Shown: one piece after another, positions 17,125-26,284 of the stretch
How the letters are laid out: each line of letters begins with the position of its first letter
How positions within the stretch are numbered: the first letter of the stretch is position 1
DNA from: Bacillota bacterium
GTDB lineage: Bacteria > Bacillota > Clostridia > Acetivibrionales > DSM-1351
Direction of reading: 5' to 3'
DNA length: 41,496 nucleotides
NCBI GenBank assembly: GCA_023398105.1
Contig: JAEWST010000033.1
Coordinates: forward strand, 1-41,496
The notes under the pieces: generated by a model
Databases searched by the model: none
Seen by the model: the letters and a program-made list of their open reading frames with translations, nothing else
Told to the model about the DNA's origin: nothing
Made by a program: the position numbers and the translations under genes

Positions 17125-18114
17125 TTAGAATAAAGCTTGCTCTGGATCTATCTTTCTAACGACTAAATTAGAAATCATTACAAGAACAAATCCACATACC
17201 GACTGATATAAACCTGATGCCGATGCCATTCCAACATCATTTAGATTACGCAAAGCATTGTATACGTAAGTATCAATAGTCGCTGTCGTATCAAATAAAG
17301 CACCTGTATTTCTTGGCACTTGGAAGAACAATCCGAAATCTGAATAGAATACTTTTCCAACTGCTAACAATGTAAGAATTATCATCAATGTCTTTAACAA
17401 TGGAATTGTAATACTTTTAATCTGCTGCCATTTTGATGCACCATCAACAATAGCCGCCTCATAAAACTCTTGATCTATACCAGCTATAGCTGCTATATAT
17501 ATAACGGTATTATATCCAGTTATTTTCCATATATTGACAATAGTTAGTATGAATGGCCATTTCTCTGTTTCAGCATACCAACTTATCTCTTGCAAACCTA
17601 ATGCAGGAAGCAATGATTTGTTTACAAAACCCTTTTCTTCACCAAGTAAGGCAAAAACAATGTAACTTACTACTATCCAAGACATGAAATATGGTAATAA
17701 CATACTTGCTTGATAAAACTTTGATAAGAATTTGTTTTTAATTTCATTAATCATAATTGCAAAAAGTACAGATACCACTAAACCAAGAAAAATGAATACA
17801 AAATTATATCCTAAAGTATTCCTTGTAATAGTAAATGCATCTGGTGTTGCTGTGAAAAATTCAAAATTTCTGAAACCTACCCAATCGCTGAGAAAAAAGT
17901 TCTCAAAAAAGTTATTTCCGTGATACTGGTAGTTCTTAAATGCAATTAACACACCCGCCATCGGTAAATAGTTATTAAAAAATAAAACAACCAATAGAGG
18001 GAGCATCATTATGTATAGCACTTTGTTCTGAACTATATCTCTCAAAAAGCCAGTTTTCTTTTTGGCTTTCAAGGGAACAGCTACATCTTTTGTTGCATTT
18101 TGAGTTACTCCCAT
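17125..18114 (-). CDS. Sugar ABC transporter permease (LplB/YteP type)
   Basis: A 329-residue permease, first gene of the transport operon. It has a cytoplasmic N-terminus rich in Lys (VPLKAKKKTGFLRDIVQNK), about six spans, and the EAA loop EAAIVDGASKWQQIKSITIP. The longest frame opens at 18246, but those 44 extra residues have no ribosome site and are atypical. I prefer ATG 18114 (MGVTQNATKD), with AAGGGTGG 10 nt upstream. Upstream lies a candidate operator with paired TGTGCAAT/ATTGCACA (18257-18286). Confidence 0.9.
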   Translation of the reverse strand: MGVTQNATKDVAVPLKAKKKTGFLRDIVQNKVLYIMMLPLLVVLFFNNYLPMAGVLIAFKNYQYHGNNFFENFFLSDWVGFRNFEFFTATPDAFTITRNTLGYNFVFIFLGLVVSVLFAIMINEIKNKFLSKFYQASMLLPYFMSWIVVSYIVFALLGEEKGFVNKSLLPALGLQEISWYAETEKWPFILTIVNIWKITGYNTVIYIAAIAGIDQEFYEAAIVDGASKWQQIKSITIPLLKTLMIILTLLAVGKVFYSDFGLFFQVPRNTGALFDTTATIDTYVYNALRNLNDVGMASASGLYQSVCGFVLVMISNLVVRKIDPEQALF

Positions 18115-18256
18115 AGCTACTATGCCACCCTTCATTATATGTAATATGCGATACCAAAAACAGGCGTTCACAAAGAACACAACAACTATGCCCGCTTTGC
18201 TATATATATATATTAATAAATTGAAGTCAATCACAAAATAGACCAACTTGCTTTAA

Positions 18257-18300
18257 TGTGCAATATCTTGTCAACAACATTGCACAATTTTGAACAACAA
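18257..18300 (-). promoter_or_regulatory. Candidate operator of the transport operon
   Basis: The 8-bp inverted repeat TGTGCAAT (18257-18264) / ATTGCACA (18279-18286) lies before the first permease gene. On the minus strand two TTGTTG blocks 23 bp apart (18295-18300 and 18272-18277) are each followed by an ATTG-containing half, a direct-repeat layout that suits AraC-type regulators. TTGACA is nearby (minus strand, about 18268-18273). The bound protein is probably the YesN-type regulator encoded just upstream. Confidence 0.45.
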
Positions 18301-18350
18301 AATATTACACAGCCTTTACATTTGGTTTTCATAAGCATTAAAAAAACCGT

Positions 18351-19973
18351 TTAACTACTAAACAAAGTCTCTTTATACTCCGATGGAGTCATACCTGAAT
18401 ACTTCTTAAATATTTTTGAAAAGTAATGGGGATCAGGGATTCCAACTAACTCTGCAACCTCATATGTCTTATATTTAACATCCTTTAATAATTCTTTTGC
18501 CTTTTCAATACGGACATCGTTAAGATAATCTACAAAGCTGATGCCTAACTCTTTCTTAAACATTCTGCTGATATAAAATGTGCTAACGTATATATTTTCT
18601 GCAACTTCATTAAGTGTAACTTGCTCATTATAATGCTCGTGTATATAGTCAATAGCTTTCCTAAGTATAAGCTTTAGGCTCTTATTATTGAAACTATTAA
18701 CCCTTGATGCTATTCTTATAGACACCTCTTCGAGTAAAGTGTTCAATTCATCAACACTGTCACATTTATCAATTAGCTTTAACAAGCTTGCTATATCTCT
18801 TCCCTCTTCATGCTTTTTATCAGCATCAATAGCCAAAACAGATATCCTTATATTATTAATTGATGAAAGCGTACTATAGTAAAAGTTCTTTAAATAGCTA
18901 ATATTTATGTTATTAGTGTTTACATATTTAGAAATATTATTAGTGGTAAGCTTAACTAACTCACTATTTCCAGACTTAATATTTTCAAGCAATTGTTTTT
19001 GGTAACTTTCCAATGCAGAGTAATCATCATATCTAAAGAAAGAATTTAGATCACTATACTGAATTATTGAATTATTTCCTATGTAGCTTTTATATTCAAG
19101 TGAGCCCAAACATTCTTTAAGTTTATCGGTTAGCTCCATAGCTGATGTTCCATTTGAACTAACAGCAATGGTAACTGTAAAGCCAAAGCCATTATTAATT
19201 ACCTCCTGAAGTTCTCCACACATCTCACTAACTTTAGAAATATCTATAGTAGACTTATCAAATGCTTGAATAATAAATGCTACTCTGCTGGTATTAAGCA
19301 TTATGCTAGTCACTTCATACTTCTCGGCAAATACCTCTTCAAAGGAGTTTACTATTCCAATTTGACATAATTGCTTGTCATATTGAGAACTTGATGTTTT
19401 CTCCTCAAAATCATTCTCCATAATAACAAGGACAAAGTTGCTTATTTTTATATTAAAAAGATTCGTCTTTTCTTCAATTTCATCTTCATTTGTAATAACA
19501 CCATATATAATATCATATAGTAATTTTTCTCTTAGCACAGGAATACTCTGCTCATATAATTTTTTAAACTTATCCACTTCAAGATGTTTAAGCTTTTGTT
19601 CATTGAATTCTTTAACTGCCTTAGTTATAACATTTGTAAGCTCTTCTATTTTAGTTGGCTTTAATAAGAAGTCAAAAGCTCCGCACTTTATTGCATCATG
19701 TACATAGTCAAAATCTCTAAAACCAGTCATTATTATTATTTTTGCATTTGGAACTAATAGCTTGACTTGCTTTATCATACTTATGCCATCTAGCCCAGGC
19801 ATACGAATGTCAGTAATAATAATATCAGGTCTATGTAGCTTTATGAGTTCAAGGCCTTCAATACCATCACATGCATCGGCACACACCTCACATTCAAGAT
19901 GTCTCCAATTAACTATATTTTTAATCCCTCTTCTTATAATCGACTCATCATCAATTATTAGAACCTTGTACAT
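18351..19973 (-). CDS. Response regulator with AraC-type DNA-binding domain (YesN-like)
   Basis: A 540-residue regulator. The N-terminal receiver has Asp8/Asp9, phospho-acceptor Asp55 in IIITDIRMPGLDG and Lys105 in LLKPTK. A middle region of unknown fold (about 130-430) follows. The C-terminal AraC domain has two helix-turn-helix motifs (VTLNEVAENIYVSTFYISRMF and YEVAELVGIPDPHYFSKIFKK). It overlaps the kinase gene by 23 bp, showing a coupled two-component pair. It should activate the sugar-transport operon downstream. ATG has GGAGG 6 nt upstream. Confidence 0.94.
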   Translation of the reverse strand: MYKVLIIDDESIIRRGIKNIVNWRHLECEVCADACDGIEGLELIKLHRPDIIITDIRMPGLDGISMIKQVKLLVPNAKIIIMTGFRDFDYVHDAIKCGAFDFLLKPTKIEELTNVITKAVKEFNEQKLKHLEVDKFKKLYEQSIPVLREKLLYDIIYGVITNEDEIEEKTNLFNIKISNFVLVIMENDFEEKTSSSQYDKQLCQIGIVNSFEEVFAEKYEVTSIMLNTSRVAFIIQAFDKSTIDISKVSEMCGELQEVINNGFGFTVTIAVSSNGTSAMELTDKLKECLGSLEYKSYIGNNSIIQYSDLNSFFRYDDYSALESYQKQLLENIKSGNSELVKLTTNNISKYVNTNNINISYLKNFYYSTLSSINNIRISVLAIDADKKHEEGRDIASLLKLIDKCDSVDELNTLLEEVSIRIASRVNSFNNKSLKLILRKAIDYIHEHYNEQVTLNEVAENIYVSTFYISRMFKKELGISFVDYLNDVRIEKAKELLKDVKYKTYEVAELVGIPDPHYFSKIFKKYSGMTPSEYKETLFSS

Positions 19974-21792
19974 AATAGCCCTCCTTGGTATTGTGAATCT
20001 GAACTGGTAAGGTTACAGATACTTTTGTATAAATATTAATTTTACTTTCAATTGTTAATCCGTATTTTTCACCATAGAATAGTTTTATTCTTCTATTAAC
20101 ATTTTCTATTCCAATACTCTTGTCCTTCTTACTGCTTAAAGTTTTGAAGTACGTATTGTTATCCATATTTAATCCATTATTTAACTTAATCAGTTCTTCT
20201 GATGATATTCCATTTCCATTGTCTATTATCTCAATTGTAATCAAGTCATTTTTGATATTTGCAGCAAGTGAAATAATTCCTTTACCTCTGTTATTTTCTA
20301 CGCCATGATAAACTGCATTCTCAATTAATGGCTGAATAAGTAGCCTTGGAATTTTTACATATAAAACCTGAGGATCAATCTCTTTGTTTAATGTAATTTT
20401 ATCTTCAAACCTCCTTTTTAATAGTGAAATATATTTGTCTATATAGACAAACTCTTCTTCAATAGTAATAAGTCTATCGTCTCTTCCAATACTTATATCT
20501 AGTAGAGTTGATAAGTCAGATACTGTTTCACTAATCTCAGGAACATTATTTAATTGAGCCATCCAATTTATTGATTCTAATGTATTAAACAAAAAATGTG
20601 GATTTATCTGAGACTGTAACGCCTTTATTTCAGCCTCTTTACGTGTGATTTGTTCTCTATAAATCCAATTGACTAAGTGATCCATCTCTTTTGTCATGGT
20701 ATTAAAGGTCTTTTGCAAAAAGCCAAGTTCATCATTTCTATCAATCTCTATATAGCTACTAGAAATCTTATCAATATTCATACCCTTCATAGCCTTTACC
20801 AATTGATTTATAGGCTTAATCATATCAAAAGATACAAAGAAGCTAACAAAAGTTAAGAGTAAAATAGCTGCCAGACATATTAAAAGCATATTAGTTCTTA
20901 GTCCATCAACATCTGCATGCAATTGTTTCAGTGGTATGTAAGTTACTATTTTCCATCTTAAATCATTTAAAGTTCTAGATGCAACAAAAATTTTTTTCTT
21001 ATTGTTCACACCATTAGTTGTCTCTTGAATTGTATTTTTATACTTGATAAATGCTGATTTATCCCTGCAAAAAATAATGCTATTATCAGGTGTGAGAATC
21101 GTTAAATTCCTCATTAAATCTGATTCTGATCCTCCTAAAGCGTCTTTAAAAGATTGCTTATCAATCTGAACCACCAAAAGACCTATTTCCTGATAGTTAT
21201 CCTTATTATAAATCATCTTTATCAAATATGCATTCTCATTTGAATCAAAATACCAAACCGATCCTCCACCTGCAGTTCTTGCATACTTTTGCATATCAGT
21301 ATAATTTTGAAGCACTACCGATTTAATATCAGACTCTACACGGCTTCTATCATATTCAATAACCTTAATAGTTTTTGTTACAATACACAGAGCTACAACT
21401 TCAGTCCTATTGGGAACTATTTTTTGAAATGAATTAATAACATCCCTTCTAACTTCATAATTTTGTAGCTTATTTATACTCCTGTCATCATTAAGTAAAG
21501 CTGAATAAATACCCTCGTCATTACCTATATCTTGAGATAACATATTCAAGTTATTTATTGTATCTTGTAGTCTAAGCTCTACTATACCCAGTAATTCATT
21601 TGAATATGTCATTGATCTTTCAACTATTATATTTTCAGATGTTTTAAAGCTGAAATATCCTATAAAAATAAGTGGAATAAGTATTTGTATGTATAAAATA
21701 AGAAAAATTTTCTTTTTTATAGAAATATTTCTGTAAAATCTAACAACCCTCATTATTTGCCAGTATAATCCGGAAGTTACTTTATTTATCAT
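19951..21792 (-). CDS. YesM-like sensor histidine kinase
   Basis: A 613-residue membrane kinase. It has a first span at about 29-48, a large extracellular sensor region (about 50-300, dCache-like in length), a second span at about 301-321 and HAMP (322-375). The His_kinase motif QINPHFLFNTLESINW has His399 as the likely phosphorylation site. The ATPase domain has LIQPLIENAVYHGVEN and DNGNGIS. A sugar-binding lipoprotein gene directly upstream suggests that the kinase senses sugar through that protein rather than directly. GAGGT lies just before ATG. Confidence 0.94.
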   Translation of the reverse strand: MINKVTSGLYWQIMRVVRFYRNISIKKKIFLILYIQILIPLIFIGYFSFKTSENIIVERSMTYSNELLGIVELRLQDTINNLNMLSQDIGNDEGIYSALLNDDRSINKLQNYEVRRDVINSFQKIVPNRTEVVALCIVTKTIKVIEYDRSRVESDIKSVVLQNYTDMQKYARTAGGGSVWYFDSNENAYLIKMIYNKDNYQEIGLLVVQIDKQSFKDALGGSESDLMRNLTILTPDNSIIFCRDKSAFIKYKNTIQETTNGVNNKKKIFVASRTLNDLRWKIVTYIPLKQLHADVDGLRTNMLLICLAAILLLTFVSFFVSFDMIKPINQLVKAMKGMNIDKISSSYIEIDRNDELGFLQKTFNTMTKEMDHLVNWIYREQITRKEAEIKALQSQINPHFLFNTLESINWMAQLNNVPEISETVSDLSTLLDISIGRDDRLITIEEEFVYIDKYISLLKRRFEDKITLNKEIDPQVLYVKIPRLLIQPLIENAVYHGVENNRGKGIISLAANIKNDLITIEIIDNGNGISSEELIKLNNGLNMDNNTYFKTLSSKKDKSIGIENVNRRIKLFYGEKYGLTIESKINIYTKVSVTLPVQIHNTKEGYYVQGSNN

Positions 21793-21808
21793 ATATACCT
21801 CAGATGTT

Positions 21809-23116
21809 TTAATTATTCATTTTTTCTACAGCTTGTTCCCATATATACTCTGCAGTTGTTTCTCCTAATAAAAATTTAGGAAATTGTTTTATTACTATAT
21901 CCTCCCATACCGATCTTTCTATAATATGATCAGGTATTGGCGTTTTATTTTTTTCATGAATTCTTTTATATACACCTGCACTCTGCTGAGCTAATGAACT
22001 GTGAGCTGATTCTAAATCCATTTCTACATTTAAGTTAGTAAGCAAACCAGTGCTTTTATAAAGAAATTCAGCTACTTCTTTTGATGTTAAATATTTTAAA
22101 AACTCAATAGACTTATCTTTTTTGCTAAAAGAATCCCAAGCACTTTTACTAATATAGAAAGTACCTCCGCCTAAACCTGTCAACATCTTTGAATCATCAT
22201 CAGTCATTGATGGAAAAGGTATCATTTTTACACTTTTGTCATCCTTGTTGAAGTATGGTATAAACCATGAGCCTTGAACTATCATGGCTGCCTGCTTAGT
22301 GAAAAACAGATTATTCCTCTCGTCACTATAAATCATGATAGAATCCTCTGAGAATGCACCCATATCATTTAATTCCTTCATGTATTTCATTGCATCAATA
22401 TAGTGCTTATTTATTTTTCCATCTACTAAATACTCCTCAACTCCTTGAGAACCACCTAAACTTGCTATTATATTCTGATATATATATGAGCCCTCAGCAG
22501 TGGAGTTATATGCAATGGGTATAATTCCATTTTTATTGAATATATTTACTGCATCCTTTAACTCTTTGTAATTTGATGGCTCTTTTACGCCGTATTTATC
22601 AAATAAATCCTTATTAATAAAAAGTCCTTCAAATACAAGTTCAAATGGAATTCCATATATACGGTTGTTATAGGTTGTTGCTCTGAAGCTTGATTGATTG
22701 AAGCAATCCATCCATGTTCTATCTTGTTTTAATGTGTCAGTAATATCTGCAATTTTATCAGCTTTAATTAAATATTTTATATCTGAACCTGGCCATAAAC
22801 CAAAAACATCTGGCTCACTTCCTGAAGCAAATTTTGTCTTAAGTGTGGGTAAATAATCATCTCCAAATATGGATTGATTTGATATTTTAATATTAGGATT
22901 TTCTTTTTCAAAATTGGCAATAATCTCATTTAATGCTCCAGCCTTGCTATCTATGCCTCCCCAAGTAGTCATTATGTTTATTGTATGGATTTTTTGAGGT
23001 ATAGTATTTTTAGAAATAAAATTTGAGTTCTGAGTACTATTACTAGTACACGATACAATTATAACATTTATTAATGTAAGAGAAATCATTGTCAATATCT
23101 TTTTTGAATGCCCCAT
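21809..23116 (-). CDS. Substrate-binding lipoprotein, probable sensor partner of the kinase
   Basis: A 435-residue family 1 solute-binding protein with a lipoprotein signal (MGHSKKILTMISLT... ending IIVSC, lipidated Cys about residue 23). I use ATG 23116 with GGAG 6 nt upstream rather than TTG 23128, whose codons contain that GGAG. It is first in an operon with kinase and regulator (16-bp gap) and is not next to permeases. This layout matches the CuaD-CuaS-CuaR cellobiose-sensing system described in Ruminiclostridium cellulolyticum, so a role in signalling is likely; the ligand is inferred. It differs clearly in length and sequence from the transport binding protein at 14592-16127. Confidence 0.9.
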   Translation of the reverse strand: MGHSKKILTMISLTLINVIIVSCTSNSTQNSNFISKNTIPQKIHTINIMTTWGGIDSKAGALNEIIANFEKENPNIKISNQSIFGDDYLPTLKTKFASGSEPDVFGLWPGSDIKYLIKADKIADITDTLKQDRTWMDCFNQSSFRATTYNNRIYGIPFELVFEGLFINKDLFDKYGVKEPSNYKELKDAVNIFNKNGIIPIAYNSTAEGSYIYQNIIASLGGSQGVEEYLVDGKINKHYIDAMKYMKELNDMGAFSEDSIMIYSDERNNLFFTKQAAMIVQGSWFIPYFNKDDKSVKMIPFPSMTDDDSKMLTGLGGGTFYISKSAWDSFSKKDKSIEFLKYLTSKEVAEFLYKSTGLLTNLNVEMDLESAHSSLAQQSAGVYKRIHEKNKTPIPDHIIERSVWEDIVIKQFPKFLLGETTAEYIWEQAVEKMNN

Positions 23117-23229
23117 AATTAACTCCAATCGATACTAACTAATTTGTTAAGTTTATGAAAACTATATAATAAAAATATATATTAATAAATTATTAAATAT
23201 AATTTTATAGCAGATTTAAAAGAGTTAAA

Positions 23230-23262
23230 TGTGTGCTTCGATTAATTAAGTAATTGCACACA
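23230..23262 (-). promoter_or_regulatory. Candidate operator upstream of the sensor operon
   Basis: TGTGTGC (23230-23236) and GCACACA (23256-23262) form an inverted repeat. The right half includes ATTGCACA (23253-23260), the same octamer as in the transport-operon operator at 18279-18286. This may be a shared regulator site, though with only one octamer in common it is weak evidence. Confidence 0.35.
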
Positions 23263-23331
23263 TCCACAAAAAATAAATTCATATGAGTAAACACTAGAAA
23301 AACGCTACTACAGCATAATATGTAAAAAGAC

Positions 23332-23361
23332 AAGCTATAATAATTTCATTTATTATAGCTT
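23332..23361 (-). terminator. Terminator of clpE
   Basis: AAGCTATAATA (23332-23342) and TATTATAGCTT (23351-23361) form a perfect 11-bp stem with an 8-nt loop. On the minus strand GTCTTTTTAC follows. Confidence 0.75.
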
Positions 23362-23386
23362 TCTAAATTTTATTATATAGTATTAT

Positions 23387-25738
23387 TTAAATAATTGATA
23401 GTTTTATTTCTTGGTTTTCATCTAAATCAATGCCAACTAGAGAACCTTCCTTAACATTTCCCTTCAAATATTCTTCTGAAAGTATATCTTCAATATAGTT
23501 TTGAATTGCACGTCTTAATGGTCTTGCACCAAATTTAATGTCATAACCCTTTTGGAGAATAAATTCTTTAACGCTGTCAGAAACATTTATTTTTACGTTC
23601 TTTTCATTAGCTTCTTCTAAAACCTCTTCCAGCATTAAATCAATAATCTTCTTGAGCTCTTCTTTATTAAGCTCAGTAAATACTATTATCTCATCAATTC
23701 TATTTAGAAACTCTGGTCTAAACGTTTCTTTAATTACATCCTTTACTCTGCTTTCCAAAGCAGTATATGAATTATTGGAAAAGCCTATACCACTTGATTT
23801 TAGATTAGTCCCTGCATTAGATGTCATAATAATAACTGTATTTTCAAAACTCACAGTTCTGCCATGACTATCTGTTAATCTTCCATCTTCTAATATCTGC
23901 AACAACATATTAAACACATCTGGATGAGCTTTTTCTATTTCGTCCAATAAAATAACCGAATAAGGTTTTCTTCTGACTTTCTCAGTTAATTGTCCTGCAT
24001 CATCATAACCAACATATCCAGGAGGTGAACCTATTAATTTGGAAACGGTATGTTTTTCCATGTATTCTGACATATCAAGTCTAATCAAAGACTCTTCGCT
24101 TGCAAATAGTTCTATTGCCAAGGCTCTGACTAGTTCTGTCTTACCAACGCCTGTAGGCCCTACAAATATAAATGAGGCTGGTTTTTTCTTTTTCTTAAAG
24201 CCTGACCTACTTCTTCGTATAGCTTTAGCTACACCTTCCACTGCTTTGTTTTGTCCTATAACTCGTGTGTGTATTCTAGCTTCAAGATTTATCAACTTTT
24301 GTGATTCCTCTTCACTAAGTTGTCGAATTGGGATTTTTGTCCATGCCTCTATAACACTAGCAATATCTTCTGTTGTTAGTGAAACATCATTATTTGTATC
24401 TTCAATTTCCTTTATCATTCCAATAAGCTTACATTCATACACTTTCAAATCAGCAGCTTTTTGGTACTCCTCAATAGAATCAGCTGATATAGCATTGTCC
24501 TTAGCTTCTTGAACCTGTAATAACTCTTCCTTATATGTCTGTAATTCAGCTAGCTTTACATTTCTCAAATTAGCTCTTGAACCCGCCTCATCTATTACAT
24601 CAATTGCCTTATCAGGTAAAAATCTATCGGTTATATATCTTTCTGAATAATTAACAGCCGATCTTACAATATCTTCACTTATTTTAACTCTATGATATTC
24701 TTCATAATAGTGTTTAATTCCCATAAGAATCTCTACGGATTCTTCCATTGATGGTTCATCAACAATAATTGGCTGAAATCTTCTTTCTAATGCCGAATCC
24801 TTTTCAATATTTTTTCTATACTCAGTTAATGTAGTTGCACCAATTACTTGAATTTCTCCTCTTGACAAAGCCGGCTTAAGTATATTAGCAGCATTCATAG
24901 CTCCCTCAGCTTCTCCAGCCCCCATTATATTATGCAGTTCATCTATAACAAGAATAATATTTCCGAAAGACTTTGCCTCATCAATAATTCCCTTCATTCT
25001 GCTTTCAAACTGTCCTCTAAACTGAGTACCAGCAACCACACTAGTCATGTCAAGCAAATAAACCTCTGCATCATACAATTTTATCGGCACTTCCTTTTGT
25101 GCTATTCTAACAGCTAAACCTTCAGCTATAGCTGTTTTTCCAACACCAGGTTCACCAATAAGTACAGGATTATTCTTTGTTCTTCTATTTAATATTTGAA
25201 CTACTCGATCAATTTCTTTATTTCTTCCAACTACCTTATCAATTGCACCATCTTTTGCCTTATCAATAAGATTAGCTCCATACATATCTAAATACTTTTT
25301 CTTTTTATTGTTTTTCTTATCTTGTACTTTTGTTTTTGAAGAGTTTTTATTATCTTTAGCCTCTTCGCTATTTAGCTCCTGATTATTTGTTGGAGCTTCA
25401 CTTTCTGAATTACTGTTTACAATATTATTTACTTTAGGAAATGCTTTATTTAGCATTCCAAAAAAAGGATTGGACTCATTAATATTGCCGGATTCCTCTT
25501 GTAATGCTTCCATCATCTCGTTGCCATCTATACCTTCAAGCATGTCACCGACCTGTTTACTTATATTATCCAATTCCTCCTCAGTCATTCCTGTTTGTGA
25601 AAGCAACTGATCTATTGGTTGAAGGTTTTGCTTTCTTGCACAGCTTACACAAAGACCTTCTTGAATTTGTTTACCCTCAACGAGTTTTGTTATGAAAACC
25701 ACAGCAATATTTTTATGACAGACTGAACACTTTATCAT
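23387..25738 (-). CDS. clpE: ClpE-type AAA+ unfoldase of the Clp protease
   Basis: A 783-residue Clp ATPase. Instead of the usual Clp N-domain it starts with a zinc finger (CSVC...CVSC, residues 4-33), as in ClpE. A long acidic then Lys-rich linker follows. AAA-1 has Walker A GEPGVGKT (195-202) and VIDE; a UVR-like coiled segment (EEYQKAADLK, about 423-432) precedes AAA-2 with GPTGVGKT (527-534) and LLDEIEKAH. The IGF loop (about 651-653) is the docking signal for ClpP. I start at ATG 25738, with GGGAGG upstream, seven codons inside the longest frame. No ctsR, mcsA or mcsB is nearby and I find no CtsR box. Confidence 0.92.
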   Translation of the reverse strand: MIKCSVCHKNIAVVFITKLVEGKQIQEGLCVSCARKQNLQPIDQLLSQTGMTEEELDNISKQVGDMLEGIDGNEMMEALQEESGNINESNPFFGMLNKAFPKVNNIVNSNSESEAPTNNQELNSEEAKDNKNSSKTKVQDKKNNKKKKYLDMYGANLIDKAKDGAIDKVVGRNKEIDRVVQILNRRTKNNPVLIGEPGVGKTAIAEGLAVRIAQKEVPIKLYDAEVYLLDMTSVVAGTQFRGQFESRMKGIIDEAKSFGNIILVIDELHNIMGAGEAEGAMNAANILKPALSRGEIQVIGATTLTEYRKNIEKDSALERRFQPIIVDEPSMEESVEILMGIKHYYEEYHRVKISEDIVRSAVNYSERYITDRFLPDKAIDVIDEAGSRANLRNVKLAELQTYKEELLQVQEAKDNAISADSIEEYQKAADLKVYECKLIGMIKEIEDTNNDVSLTTEDIASVIEAWTKIPIRQLSEEESQKLINLEARIHTRVIGQNKAVEGVAKAIRRSRSGFKKKKKPASFIFVGPTGVGKTELVRALAIELFASEESLIRLDMSEYMEKHTVSKLIGSPPGYVGYDDAGQLTEKVRRKPYSVILLDEIEKAHPDVFNMLLQILEDGRLTDSHGRTVSFENTVIIMTSNAGTNLKSSGIGFSNNSYTALESRVKDVIKETFRPEFLNRIDEIIVFTELNKEELKKIIDLMLEEVLEEANEKNVKINVSDSVKEFILQKGYDIKFGARPLRRAIQNYIEDILSEEYLKGNVKEGSLVGIDLDENQEIKLSII

Positions 25739-25740
25739 AT

Positions 25741-25764
25741 ATAACCTCCCACGCCCCATTTGGG
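25741..25764. repeat. Direct repeat containing the clpE ribosome site (copy 1)
   Basis: ATAACCTCCC followed by ACGCCCCATTTGGG. The second copy is at 25892-25915 with one difference in 24. Copy 1 includes the ribosome-binding GGGAGG of clpE. The 127 bp between the copies end in a TTTTTCGAGC sequence like the edge of family C. Confidence 0.75.
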
Positions 25765-25891
25765 CATATAAATATACTGAACTATCGTGGAGAACCTCTG
25801 TGTAGTTGTTCTTGACAGAGTCTTTATACAGCTCTATTCACCTACACAACTCAAAATTACAATAATTTTGCAAAAAATATTTTTCGAGCCG

Positions 25892-25915
25892 ATAACCTCT
25901 CACGCCCCATTTGGG
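25892..25915. repeat. Direct repeat upstream of clpE (copy 2)
   Basis: ATAACCTCTC followed by ACGCCCCATTTGGG; one base differs from copy 1 at 25741-25764. Confidence 0.75.
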
Positions 25916-26014
25916 TAGAAAATAATGTTTTAAAACCATAAGAACATCTATACCAATAAAATATATTTAGATTAAATTATAAGCTTAAATTCCTACAATG
26001 TTAGCACAAACTGG

Positions 26015-26102
26015 AGTTTTTGTCATTAGAAAACCAGCTTTTACAACACCAACAATAAAATTTCTATATCTATTTATATTATTTCCAACAATGACAAAAA
26101 CT
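26015..26102. repeat. 88-bp segment with 13-bp perfect terminal inverted repeats
   Basis: AGTTTTTGTCATT (26015-26027) is the exact inverse of AATGACAAAAACT (26090-26102). The interior of 62 bp is AT-rich and non-coding. The flank CCTACAATGTTAGCACAAAC resembles CCTACAATTGTTAGCATAAAC near 4819, between pstC and pstA. Confidence 0.6.
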
Positions 26103-26232
26103 AAATGTTAACATACAATATAAATACTACTGATTGTTTATTAGTATAACACAAGAAAAAAATTAGGTCTAACAGATTTATATCAATTTTTACTGCTAAG
26201 CATCTATTTTTTTGGTTTAAGACAAATAAAAT

Positions 26233-26284
26233 AAAAAAAACTGGGTTATAGTCAATATAGCTAAGCTATACAAATGTAATCCAG
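26233..26284 (-). terminator. Terminator of the first PiT operon
   Basis: On the minus strand CTGGATTA pairs with TATAACCCAG around an inner TATAGCTTAGCTATA hairpin, followed by eight T (plus-strand 26233-26240). Confidence 0.85.

Noticed and set aside
23387..25759. Start of clpE at 25759
   Set aside because: The first seven codons consist of the ribosome-site sequence itself; ATG 25738 has GGGAGG at the right distance and begins directly with the zinc finger.
25760..25990. CtsR operator in front of clpE
   Set aside because: I looked for GGTCAAA-type heptads on both strands and found none close enough to claim.
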